The notes under the pieces were generated by a model. It ran no database searches. It had not been told where the DNA came from and saw only the letters and a list, made by a program, of their open reading frames with translations. Position numbers and translations under genes: made by a program. 64,000 bases of DNA from Streptomyces sp. Sge12 (lineage in GTDB: Bacteria > Actinomycetota > Actinomycetes > Streptomycetales > Streptomycetaceae), in NCBI RefSeq assembly GCF_002080455.1, contig NZ_CP020555.1, forward strand, positions 7,120,501 to 7,184,500, written 5' to 3'. Shown piece after piece: positions 47,946 through 55,875 of this stretch; the first letter of the stretch is position 1, and every line of letters begins with the position of its first letter.

Positions 47946-49519
47946 CGACCTTCGGGCGGGACGTGTACGACGACGTGATCGTGGGCGGTGGGCACAACGG
48001 CCTGGTGGCCGCCGCGTACCTGGCCCGGGCCGGCCGCTCGGTGCTGGTTCTGGAGCGGCTCGCCGCCACGGGCGGAGCGGCGATCTCCAGCCGCCCGTTC
48101 GTGGGCGTCGACGCCAGGCTCTCGCGCTACTCGTACCTGGTCTCCCTGCTCCCGGCGAAGATCGTGCGCGACCTCGACCTGAAGTTCGCCGTGTGCCGGC
48201 GCACGGTCTCCTCGTACACGCCCACCGAACGCGGCGGGCGGCCCGGCGGACTGCTCGTCGGCGGCGGCGAGCAGCGCACCCGGGAGTCCTTCGCGCGGCT
48301 GACCGGTTCGGACCGGGAGTACGAGAGCTGGCGCGGCTTCTACGGGACCACGGGGCGGGTCGCCGAGAAGGTCTTCCCGACCCTGACCGAGCCCCTGCCC
48401 ACGCGGGCGGAGCTGCGGGCCCGGATCGACGACGAGGCCGCGTGGCGGATGCTCTTCGAGGAGCCGCTCGGGCAGGCCGTGGAGCGGCACTTCGCCGACG
48501 ACCTGGTCCGCGGGGTGGTCCTCACGGACGGACTCATCGGCACGTTCGCCGACGCGCACGACCCCTCCCTCGCGCAGAACCGCTGCTTCCTCTACCACGT
48601 CATCGGCGGCGGCACCGGGGACTGGGACGTGCCGGTCGGCGGGATGGGCGCCCTGACGGACGCCCTCGCGGACGCCGCCCGGGCGGCCGGGGCGCAGATC
48701 GCCACCGGCCACGAGGTCCTGCGGATCGACACGGACGGCACCGCCCCGGCCGAGGTGGTGTTCCGCACCGCGGTGGGGGAGGGCCGGGTCGTCGGCCGTA
48801 CCGTGCTGGTGAACGCCTCGCCGCGGGCCCTGGCCGAACTCCTCGGCGAGGCCCCGCCGGAGGGCGCGGCGCCCGAGGGCGCGCAGCTCAAGGTCAACAT
48901 GCTGCTGCGCCGGCTGCCCCGGCTCCGGGACACCGGTGTGGACCCGCGCGAGGCCTTCGGCGGCACCTTCCACATCGCCGAGGGCTACGCCGAACTGGCC
49001 CGGGCCCACGCGGAGGCCGCCTCCGGGGAACTGCCCTCCGTACCGCCCTCGGAGATCTACTGCCACTCGCTGACCGACCCGACGATCCTCGGGCCGGAGC
49101 TGGTGGAACGGGGCTACCAGACGCTCACCCTCTTCGGCCTGCACGCCCCGGCCCGGTTGTTCGGGCACGACAACCAGCAGGCCCGTGAGGTCCTGCTGAC
49201 GGCCACCCTCGCGCAGCTCGACGCGCACCTGGCCGAACCGCTCACCGACTGCCTCGCCTTCGACGCGGACGGCCGCCCGTGCATCGAGGCGAAGACGCCC
49301 CTGGACCTGGAGCGCGAGCTGCGGCTGCCGGGCGGCCACATCTTCCACCGCGACCTGTCCTGGCCGTACGCCGACGGCGACGCCGACGCGGGCGGCGGCC
49401 GCTGGGGCGTGGAGACCGCCCACCGCAACGTCCTGCTGTGCGGGGCGGGCGCGGTCCGCGGCGGCGGAGTCAGCGGCGTCCCGGGCCACAACGCGGCGAT
49501 GGCCGTCCTCGGGCATTAG
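47942..49519 (+). CDS. Phytoene-desaturase-family FAD-dependent oxidoreductase
   Basis: Flavoprotein of 525 residues with the dinucleotide motif VGGGHNGLVAAAYLARAG (about 15-32), then LERLAATGGAAIS, and a C-terminal GAVRGGGVSGVPGHNAA typical of the CrtI/pyridine nucleotide-disulphide oxidoreductase-like amine oxidases. No other carotenoid genes are near, so a desaturase role in pigment synthesis is unlikely. The ATG at 47942 overlaps the stop of the Ser/Thr kinase. It may be a phosphorylation target of that kinase; this is inference from coupling only. Confidence 0.87.
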   Translation: MTTFGRDVYDDVIVGGGHNGLVAAAYLARAGRSVLVLERLAATGGAAISSRPFVGVDARLSRYSYLVSLLPAKIVRDLDLKFAVCRRTVSSYTPTERGGRPGGLLVGGGEQRTRESFARLTGSDREYESWRGFYGTTGRVAEKVFPTLTEPLPTRAELRARIDDEAAWRMLFEEPLGQAVERHFADDLVRGVVLTDGLIGTFADAHDPSLAQNRCFLYHVIGGGTGDWDVPVGGMGALTDALADAARAAGAQIATGHEVLRIDTDGTAPAEVVFRTAVGEGRVVGRTVLVNASPRALAELLGEAPPEGAAPEGAQLKVNMLLRRLPRLRDTGVDPREAFGGTFHIAEGYAELARAHAEAASGELPSVPPSEIYCHSLTDPTILGPELVERGYQTLTLFGLHAPARLFGHDNQQAREVLLTATLAQLDAHLAEPLTDCLAFDADGRPCIEAKTPLDLERELRLPGGHIFHRDLSWPYADGDADAGGGRWGVETAHRNVLLCGAGAVRGGGVSGVPGHNAAMAVLGH

Positions 49520-49599
49520 GCCCAGGCGCCCGCGGGGTCCGGCAGGAGAGGTGGATGGCCGAAACGGATCGGTCGGCGGGGCGGCCGCGCCTAGAGTGC

Positions 49600-49611
49600 T
49601 ACTCATGAGTA
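49600..49611. promoter_or_regulatory. 12-bp palindrome over a start codon
   Basis: TACTCATGAGTA at 49600-49611 is a perfect palindrome centred on the ATG of the hydrolase gene, with TAGAGT (49592-49597) at -10 distance upstream. It could be an operator for an unknown repressor. Confidence 0.4.
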
Positions 49612-50516
49612 ACTTAAGTGGCAGCAGTGATACGAGCGACAGCGTGCGCGCCGACGGGCCGCGGCGCGGTGCGCCCACCTTCGTCCTCGTCCACGGCGCC
49701 GGCAGCAACTCCTACGGATGGTCGCCCGTCCTCCAGGAGCTCGGCGCGCGCGGGCACCGGGCGGTCGCGGTGGACCTGCCCGGGCACGGCCTCGGCGCGT
49801 ACTTCCCGCTCTCCTACCAGACCCCCCAGGACCCGGAGCGGCTGCGCACCGAGCCCTCGCCGATCGCCGCGGTGACACTGGAGGACTTCGCGGCGCACGT
49901 CGTCGGCGTGGTGCGCGCCGCGCACCGCAACGGCCCCGTGATCCTGGTCGGCCAGAGCCTCGGCGGGGTGACGGTCAACGCCGTCGCCAACCAAGTGCCC
50001 GAGCTGATCGCCCACTTGGTGTACGCCTCCGCCTTCTGCCCGACCCGGCACGCCTCGGTCGCGCAGCTGATGGCGACCCCGGAGGCGTCCACCAGCGCCC
50101 TGTTCCGGCTCACCGCCGTCCCGACCCCGCCCGAGCTGGGCGTCAACCGGGTCAACTGGCGCTCGGGCGACCCCGCCTTCTTCGCGGCGGCCAAGGAGGC
50201 GCTGGGCAGCGACCTGCCGGACGCCGAGGTGCGCGCCCTGCTCAACACCCTGGAGCCGGACGAGTCCGCGGCGATCGGCGCCGCCGACGCCCGGGGGCTG
50301 CCGGACGGGTGGGGACGGGTGCCGCGCACCTTCCTGCGGTTCACCGAGGACCGCTCCATCCCGCCGGCGCTTCAGGACCTGATGATCCGCGAGGCGGACG
50401 GGACGGCACCGGACAACCCGTTCCGCGTACGGTCCCTGGCCGCGCCGCACGTCGGCCCGCGGGACGTGGCCGTCTGGGGGGACGAGCTGGAGCAGGTGGC
50501 CGGGATGTGCCGCTGA
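49605..50516 (+). CDS. Alpha/beta hydrolase
   Basis: Hydrolase of 303 residues with the oxyanion segment FVLVHGAGSNSYGW (26-39), LPGHG, and nucleophile GQSLGG (Ser118). A likely catalytic His lies in AAPHVGPRD near the C-terminus. The substrate is unknown; it resembles the esterase/AHL-lactonase-like group of the fold. There is no Shine-Dalgarno; TAGAGT seven bases before the ATG suggests leaderless transcription. Confidence 0.87.
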   Translation: MSNLSGSSDTSDSVRADGPRRGAPTFVLVHGAGSNSYGWSPVLQELGARGHRAVAVDLPGHGLGAYFPLSYQTPQDPERLRTEPSPIAAVTLEDFAAHVVGVVRAAHRNGPVILVGQSLGGVTVNAVANQVPELIAHLVYASAFCPTRHASVAQLMATPEASTSALFRLTAVPTPPELGVNRVNWRSGDPAFFAAAKEALGSDLPDAEVRALLNTLEPDESAAIGAADARGLPDGWGRVPRTFLRFTEDRSIPPALQDLMIREADGTAPDNPFRVRSLAAPHVGPRDVAVWGDELEQVAGMCR

Positions 50517-50577
50517 GGTGACGGAGGCCCGGGCGGGGAAGGGCCCTGCCCGGGTGCCGTCCGACGGGCCCGGACGC

Positions 50578-51027
50578 CTACGCGACCGGCTCGATGATCA
50601 CGATCGGGATCTCGCGGTCCGTCTTGGCCTGGTACTCGTCGTAGGCGGGCCAGTGCTTGACCATCACCGGCCAGTACGCGGCGCGCTCCTCGGGAGTGGC
50701 GGTACGGGCCGTGCCCTGCATGACCTTCGGGCCGACCTGGATGCGGACCGCGGGATGCTCGGACAGGTTCCGGTACCAGAGCGGGTGCGCGGGGTCGCCG
50801 CCCTTGGACGCGACGACCAGGTAACGGCCGTCGGCCTCACCGTAGATGAGCGGGGTGCGGACCGGCTTGCCCGACACCCGGCCGAGGGTGGTGAGCAGGA
50901 GGGTCTGGGTGCCGTTCCAGTACTGGCCCTCGGAGCCGCCCGAGCCCACGTACAGCTTCACGTGGTCCAACTGCCAGGTGCCCTCCCGGGGGTCGGCCGG
51001 GTGGTCCCAGTCGATGTCGGTCGTCAT
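50578..51027 (-). CDS. Deazaflavin (F420)-dependent nitroreductase-family oxidoreductase
   Basis: Protein of 149 residues of the DDN/FDOR family: TLLLTTLGRVSGKPVRTPLIY, YLVVASKGGDPAHPLWYRNL and AAYWPVMVKHWPAYDEYQAKT are the usual blocks, the second forming the F420 phosphate site. Such enzymes reduce enones, quinones or nitro-compounds with F420H2. It is downstream of the FAD monooxygenase on the same strand (39-base gap) and may share its TetR control. The ATG at 51027 is chosen over 51060, which adds no family sequence. Confidence 0.9.
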   Translation of the reverse strand: MTTDIDWDHPADPREGTWQLDHVKLYVGSGGSEGQYWNGTQTLLLTTLGRVSGKPVRTPLIYGEADGRYLVVASKGGDPAHPLWYRNLSEHPAVRIQVGPKVMQGTARTATPEERAAYWPVMVKHWPAYDEYQAKTDREIPIVIIEPVA

Positions 51028-51066
51028 AAGGATCTGCCTGCCTTCGCGTCGAACAGTCAACGAACC

Positions 51067-52275
51067 TCACCAACGAGCCCCAACGCCCCCGGGCACGGTG
51101 TGCATTCCGTCCGGGAGCACGAATCCGTCGAACAGCGCATCCATCGCCCGGTACGCGGCGCCGGCCGGGGTGGCCCGGACGGCGAGGTCGCGGACGGCCG
51201 TCGCGAGGGGGTGGGTGAGGGCGGCGACCCGGCCCGCCCGGCGGGCGCGGACGCGGATGGCGTCGGTACGCGCGCACCGGGCCGCGCTGTAGGCGGCGAG
51301 CGCGGCCGGGACGTCCGCCGGGCCGGCGTCGGCCAGCAGATGGCCGAGGACCGCGGCGTCCTCGACGGCCTGGCAGCCGCCCTGTCCGAGGTTGGGGGTC
51401 ATGGCGTGCGCGGCGTCGCCGAGCCAGGCCAGGCGCCCGTGGTGGAAGCGGGGGAGCGGCGCGGCCAGGTCGTACAGGTCGTGCTGGAGCACGGCCGCCG
51501 GGTCGATCCGCTCCAGGAGGGCGGGGATCGGGTCGTGCCAGGTGCCGTAGCGGCGCAGGAGTTCCCCGCGGAGGTCGGCGGGGCGGTACCCGGCGGGGGC
51601 GACTGCGGTGGCGTAGACGTAGATCCGGCCGTCGGCGAGCGGGACGACGCCGAAGCGCTCGCCCCGGCCCCAGGTCTCGGCGGTCGCCGCTTCGGCGCGG
51701 CTCGCGGCGGCGGGCAGGACGGTGCGCCAGGCGGTCTCACCGCTGTGGCGCAGGCCCGGGTGGTCCGGGAAGTACTGGCGGCGCAGGGGGCTGTGGATGC
51801 CGTCGGCGGCCAGGACCAGGTCGGCGCCGACGAGGTCGCCGGCGCAGGTGCGGACCACCGGGGAGCCGTCGGCGTCGTCCACCGAGGTGACGGCGACGCC
51901 GTGGCGGACGGTTCCCGCGGGGAGGGCGGTGGTCAGGGCCTCGGCCAGCGCCGAGCGGTGCAGGGCGAGCGGCGGACCGCCGTAACGGGCGGCCAGCGCG
52001 GCGCCGTCGGCGCGGTTGAGCCAGCGGCCGTCGGGGCGGCGCAGGCCCATCGCGGCGGGGAGGGTACGGCCCGCCGCGCGGGTGATGTCGAAGCCGATGG
52101 TGGCGAAGGCGCGCAGGGCGTTGGGGGCGAGCACGATCCCGGCGCCGACGGAGCTCGGCCCCGCCGCCCGCTCGCACACGGTGACCCGCCAGCCCCGGCG
52201 GCCAAGGGCCAGCGCCGCGGTGAGCCCGCCGATCCCCGCGCCCACCACGATCGCGTGACGCTGAACTGCCGACAT
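51067..52275 (-). CDS. FAD-dependent aromatic-type monooxygenase
   Basis: Class A flavin monooxygenase of 402 residues: GAGIGGLTAALALGRRGW (FAD Rossmann motif near the N-terminus), GADLVLAADGIHSPLRR (DG motif) and WLGDAAHAMTPNLGQGG (GD motif), all in the expected order. It resembles salicylate- and 6-hydroxynicotinate-type hydroxylases; the substrate is unknown. It is divergent from a TetR gene across two near-perfect palindromes, so it should be induced by a ligand of that repressor, perhaps together with the downstream F420 reductase. Confidence 0.92.
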   Translation of the reverse strand: MSAVQRHAIVVGAGIGGLTAALALGRRGWRVTVCERAAGPSSVGAGIVLAPNALRAFATIGFDITRAAGRTLPAAMGLRRPDGRWLNRADGAALAARYGGPPLALHRSALAEALTTALPAGTVRHGVAVTSVDDADGSPVVRTCAGDLVGADLVLAADGIHSPLRRQYFPDHPGLRHSGETAWRTVLPAAASRAEAATAETWGRGERFGVVPLADGRIYVYATAVAPAGYRPADLRGELLRRYGTWHDPIPALLERIDPAAVLQHDLYDLAAPLPRFHHGRLAWLGDAAHAMTPNLGQGGCQAVEDAAVLGHLLADAGPADVPAALAAYSAARCARTDAIRVRARRAGRVAALTHPLATAVRDLAVRATPAGAAYRAMDALFDGFVLPDGMHTVPGGVGARW

Positions 52276-52321
52276 GACGAGTCCTCCTCTGCCGTTGCTT
52301 CCGCATGCCCTGCCGTCGATC

Positions 52322-52368
52322 CTCTACATCTGTAGAGTCCGATGTCACCCACTCTACAGCTGTAGAGT
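52322..52368. promoter_or_regulatory. Pair of TetR operators
   Basis: CTCTACATCTGTAGAG (52322-52337) and ACTCTACAGCTGTAGAGT (52351-52368, a perfect 18-bp palindrome) lie between the monooxygenase and TetR starts. They are nearly identical and their centres are 30 bases apart. The second ends seven bases before the TetR ATG. Confidence 0.85.
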
Positions 52369-52374
52369 GAGGGC

Positions 52375-53037
52375 ATGTCCACCACCGCGGATCGCAGAAC
52401 GCTGATCGCCGACACCGCGATCGGCCTCGTGGCCGCCGCCGGGCTCCGCGGCCTGACCCACCGCGCGGTCGACGGCGCGGCGGGGCTGCCGGCCGGCAGC
52501 ACCTCGTACTACTTCCGTACGAGGACGGCGCTGATCGGGGCCTGCTACGCGCGGCTGGCCGAGCTGGACCTCGGCGATGTCGGGGACCTGGGCGGGGGCC
52601 TCGGCGAGAGCCTCGGCGGGGATCCTGGCGGGGGCTCTGGCGGGGATCGCGACGGCGGGAGTCCGCCCGCGCCCCCGGTGGCGGACCGGGAGGGCGCCGC
52701 GGCCGCGCTGGCCGGGCTGCTGCACCGCTGGCTGACGGTGGGGCGCGAACGCCAGCTGGCCCGCTTCGAACTCAGCCTCGAAGCGGCCCGCAACCCCGAA
52801 CTGGAGGCGGACTTCCACCGGGCGGGCCTCGGAGCCCGGGCCCGCGCCTCGGGCATCCTCGCCGCACTCGGCGCCGAGCAGCCCGAGGCGGCCGCCGAAC
52901 TCCTCGTCGCCTGGACCGACGGGCTCCTCTACGACCGGCTGGCCGGCGCCCTAGCCCGCTCCCGCCCGGCCCCGGACCTCGCCGAACTGACCTCGATCAC
53001 CCGGCGCATGATCGAAGCCGCCCTCGCCGAGGTCTGA
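52375..53037 (+). CDS. TetR-family regulator with Gly-rich insertion
   Basis: Regulator of 220 residues. The HTH is at about 10-55 (VAAAGLRGLTHRAVDGAAGL, SYYFRTRTALI). An unusual Gly/Asp/Ser/Pro-rich segment (about 66-102) with repeated GGG units separates the HTH from the ligand-binding domain; most relatives have only a short turn there. It is divergent from the FAD monooxygenase, with two strong palindromes between. It likely represses itself and the monooxygenase. Confidence 0.92.
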   Translation: MSTTADRRTLIADTAIGLVAAAGLRGLTHRAVDGAAGLPAGSTSYYFRTRTALIGACYARLAELDLGDVGDLGGGLGESLGGDPGGGSGGDRDGGSPPAPPVADREGAAAALAGLLHRWLTVGRERQLARFELSLEAARNPELEADFHRAGLGARARASGILAALGAEQPEAAAELLVAWTDGLLYDRLAGALARSRPAPDLAELTSITRRMIEAALAEV

Positions 53038-53415
53038 CCCCGACACCACGCCCCCTTGCCGGCGGGGAACTCCCCGGGGTCGTTGACCGTTCATCCATGT
53101 GTGGGACCGCACGGGCCCACCCGCAAACGCCCAGGCCGGCCACCCCCCCCCGGTCGGCCCGGGCCCGCCCCGATCGGCCACCCCCCCCGGCCGGTCGGGG
53201 CCCTTGCGTACGGCGGGACACCCCGTCGGTTCCACCGCGTCCCCCGGACGGCGCAAGAGCGGCGGCGCCCGGAAGGCCGCCCCCACCCCGGCGGGGCACC
53301 GGCCCGCCACCTGCCCGTTCGGGCGACGGCCCGGGCGCGGGGCCGTGCCCCGGGCGGGCCCGCGCAGGCGGGACGGGGAGGCCGGAGCACGGTGCCGGGG
53401 CTACGGTTCGGAGGC
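53038..53415. other. GC-rich intergenic region with C-run repeats
   Basis: No gene is supported in these 378 bases. Two copies of a CGGCCA followed by a run of eight or more C and then a GGTCGG-like tail occur around 53134-53160 and 53175-53200. Frames here have poor codon bias in all phases. Confidence 0.5.
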
Positions 53416-54819
53416 ATGAAGCGCATATCCGGTGATCGGAACCCCGGCCCCACCCGACGCGCCCTGCTCACCGCCGCGGCGGGTGCGGCCCTCGCGGCGG
53501 GTTGCGCGCGCGGCGGCGCCCCCGGCGCTCCGGCGGCGGCGTCCAGCGGCACCGCCACACCCAGTGAGGCCGCCGGCGGCCTCACCCCGGGCGTGATGAC
53601 GCTGTTCAAGGACCCGGCGTACAACTTCAACGGACTCCTCGCGCTCGGCGGCTCGGGAGCCGGCGCCGCCGAGGTCGGCGAGGTCCTCACGGCCGTGAAC
53701 ACGATCAACGACGCCGGCCTGACCGCCCAGACGTACGTGAAGACCTTCCGCGCGCTCGGCGACCAGCTCCTGAAAGCACCGCCGGGCGCACCGGCCGACG
53801 GGCAGACCAAGCGCTTCCGGGCGCTGCGCGCCGCCCAGTACTACGGCCAGGCACTCTTCTTCGTCCTCGGTTCGGACGACCCCGGCAGCGAGGAACAGCT
53901 CTACAAGGCGGGGCGCGGGGCCTGGGACGCCTTCTGCGACCTGTGCGAGCCCGCCCCTGTGAAGGCGAACGTGCCCTACGGCACCACACCGCTCCCGGTG
54001 TGGTTCTTCCGCCCCGACACCTCCGCCACCCGCCGCCCGACGGTGATCCTGACGAACGGGAGCGACGGCCAGAACGTGGACATGTGGACCTACGGGGTTC
54101 CTGCCGCGCTGGACCGGGGCTGGAACGCGCTCGTCTACGACGGGCCGGGCCAGGGGCAACTGCTCTTCGTGGACCAGGTGGTGTTCACACCCACCTGGGA
54201 GAAGGTCGTCACCCCCCTCGTCGACTGGCTCTCCGCCCGCCCCGACGTGGACCCCGGCCGGATTGCCCTGACCGGTCTGAGCATGGCCGGGGACCTCGCC
54301 CCGCGAGCGGCGGCCTTCGAGACCCGGATCGCCGCGCTGGTGGCCATGCCGGGCTGCGTGGAGCCGTGGCTGGGCTTCCCGCCCGAGATCCGGAAGATCC
54401 TGACCCCCGACCAGCAGGAGACGAACGACATCTGGAACAAGGAGGTCGTCCCCGAACTGCCCCCGGACGCGGCCGACGTGATGAAGAAGCGCTTCGAGCC
54501 CTTCTCCGTGCCCGCCATGCTCGAAGCGCGGCAGGGCAAGCTGTTCACCGACTTCTACACCCCCGCCACCCGGATCCAGGCGCTGTCCATCACCGATGTC
54601 GTCGGCCGGATCAAGGCCCCCACCCTGGTGCTGGACTACGAGGGCGAGCAGTTCTACCCCGGCCAGCCGCGCCGCATGTACGACGCCCTCACCTCGCCCA
54701 AGGACTACCTGAAGCTGACGGCGGCCCAGGGCGCGCAGTTGCACTGCTCCCCGATGGCCCCGCAGCTGCACTGCGAGGTCGTCTTCGACTGGCTCCAGAA
54801 GACGCTCGCGGGCAGCTGA
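53416..54819 (+). CDS. Tat lipoprotein alpha/beta hydrolase
   Basis: Exported hydrolase of 467 residues. The signal has twin arginines (TRRALLTAA, Arg14-Arg15) and a lipobox ending AAGC (Cys30), so it should be anchored by lipid on the outer face of the membrane. After a helical N-terminal region (about 60-190) comes the alpha/beta hydrolase core: VILTNGSDGQN, YDGPGQGQ and nucleophile GLSMAG (Ser289), with candidate His near LHCEVVFDWL. The layout resembles 2,6-dihydropseudooxynicotine hydrolase/FrsA-type enzymes. The substrate is unknown. GGAGGC lies 2 bases before the ATG, close for a ribosome-binding site. Confidence 0.87.
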   Translation: MKRISGDRNPGPTRRALLTAAAGAALAAGCARGGAPGAPAAASSGTATPSEAAGGLTPGVMTLFKDPAYNFNGLLALGGSGAGAAEVGEVLTAVNTINDAGLTAQTYVKTFRALGDQLLKAPPGAPADGQTKRFRALRAAQYYGQALFFVLGSDDPGSEEQLYKAGRGAWDAFCDLCEPAPVKANVPYGTTPLPVWFFRPDTSATRRPTVILTNGSDGQNVDMWTYGVPAALDRGWNALVYDGPGQGQLLFVDQVVFTPTWEKVVTPLVDWLSARPDVDPGRIALTGLSMAGDLAPRAAAFETRIAALVAMPGCVEPWLGFPPEIRKILTPDQQETNDIWNKEVVPELPPDAADVMKKRFEPFSVPAMLEARQGKLFTDFYTPATRIQALSITDVVGRIKAPTLVLDYEGEQFYPGQPRRMYDALTSPKDYLKLTAAQGAQLHCSPMAPQLHCEVVFDWLQKTLAGS

Positions 54820-54951
54820 CGGACGGCGCCGGGAGCGCCGCGGTCCCGGCGGGGCGGAAACCGCTGGCCGCGGCCGCTCCGACTTCGCATGATGGGGACG
54901 TCGTCGCCGCCCGGCGGCGGCGACGAACCCTTGAGGCGGAGCAGCGCTGCC

Positions 54952-55467
54952 ATGGCGACCATCGCGGTGACCGGCCACGTGAACCTGACCGGTGCGAGCC
55001 TTCCGCACGTCGAGGAGGCGCTGACCGCGCTGCTCTCCCGCTACCCGGCCGCCGAGCTCACCGGCATGTCCTGCCTGGCCCCCGGCGCGGACACGGTCTT
55101 CGGGGACGCCGTCGTCACCCTGGGCGGGCGGCTGGTGGCGGTGCTCCCCTCGGGCGACTACCGGGCACGCATGGCGCAGGGGCCGCACGCCGCCGCCTTC
55201 GACCGGCTCCTGGAAGCGGCCGCGGAGATCGAGGTCATGCCGTACCGGAGGGCCGGTACCGCCGCCTACGCCGCCGCCAACCGACTCCTGCTCGGCCGGG
55301 CCGAGCTCCTGGTCGCGGTCTGGGACGGAGGGGCCGGCGGCAGGCAGGGCGGGACGGGCGACGCGGTGGCCGCTGCCCGTGCGCGGGGAATCCCGGTGGA
55401 GGTCGTCTGGCCGGCCGGAGCCGCCCGCCAGGGCTCGGCCCGGCATGATCCGAGAGACACGCCCTAG
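54952..55467 (+). CDS. SLOG-like (YspA/DprA-type Rossmann) protein of unknown function
   Basis: Protein of 171 residues with a Rossmann-like layout: AVTGHVNL at the N-terminus, TGMSCLAPGADTVFGDA and LLVAVWDGG followed by GGTGDAVAAARARGIPV. This pattern (GxxxLAxGAD and WDGxxxxGTGD) resembles SLOG-superfamily proteins that bind nucleotides or nucleotide signals. No partner effector gene is adjacent, and the last 15 residues are variable. The ATG at 54952 is used; an in-frame start at 54889 adds a Gly/Ser leader. Confidence 0.72.
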   Translation: MATIAVTGHVNLTGASLPHVEEALTALLSRYPAAELTGMSCLAPGADTVFGDAVVTLGGRLVAVLPSGDYRARMAQGPHAAAFDRLLEAAAEIEVMPYRRAGTAAYAAANRLLLGRAELLVAVWDGGAGGRQGGTGDAVAAARARGIPVEVVWPAGAARQGSARHDPRDTP

Positions 55468-55477
55468 GATCCGAATC

Positions 55478-55852
55478 ATGATCGCTGAACTGCAATGCGT
55501 GGTCCTGGACTGCCTCGAGCCGCAGTCCCTCGCCGAGTTCTACCGGTCCCTGCTGGGCGGGAGCGTCAACCGGCCGGACCGGCGCTGGGCCGTCGACGAG
55601 AGCTGGGCGACCCTCCACACCCCCTCGGGGCTGGTCCTCGCCTTCCAGCGCGCTCCCGACCACGTGCCGCCGCGCTGGCCCGACCCCAGCCGGCCGCAGC
55701 AGTTCCACCTGGACCTCGGCGTCCCGGACCTGGACCGCGCGCAGGAGGAGGTGCTGGCGGCCGGCGGGACGCTGCTCGACGGCTCGGACGGGCGCGGCTG
55801 GCGGGTCTACGCGGACCCGGCGGGGCACCCGTTCTGTCTCGTCCGGCACTGA
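55478..55852 (+). CDS. VOC-family glyoxalase-like protein
   Basis: Protein of 124 residues: ELQCVVLDCLEPQSLAEFYR, then QQFHLDLGVPDLDRAQEEVL and DPAGHPFCLVRH are the usual glyoxalase-like domain parts. The ligand is unknown. It starts 10 bases after the SLOG-like gene, but TAGGAT at 55465-55470, seven bases before the ATG, suggests its own leaderless promoter. It converges with the beta-lactamase-fold gene. Confidence 0.88.
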   Translation: MIAELQCVVLDCLEPQSLAEFYRSLLGGSVNRPDRRWAVDESWATLHTPSGLVLAFQRAPDHVPPRWPDPSRPQQFHLDLGVPDLDRAQEEVLAAGGTLLDGSDGRGWRVYADPAGHPFCLVRH

Positions 55853-55875
55853 GCCGACCGCGGTGGCGGCGGCGG

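Noticed and set aside
47942..49519. Carotenoid biosynthesis cluster
   Set aside because: Only one CrtI-family flavoprotein is present; no crtB, crtE or other carotenoid genes lie in the window.
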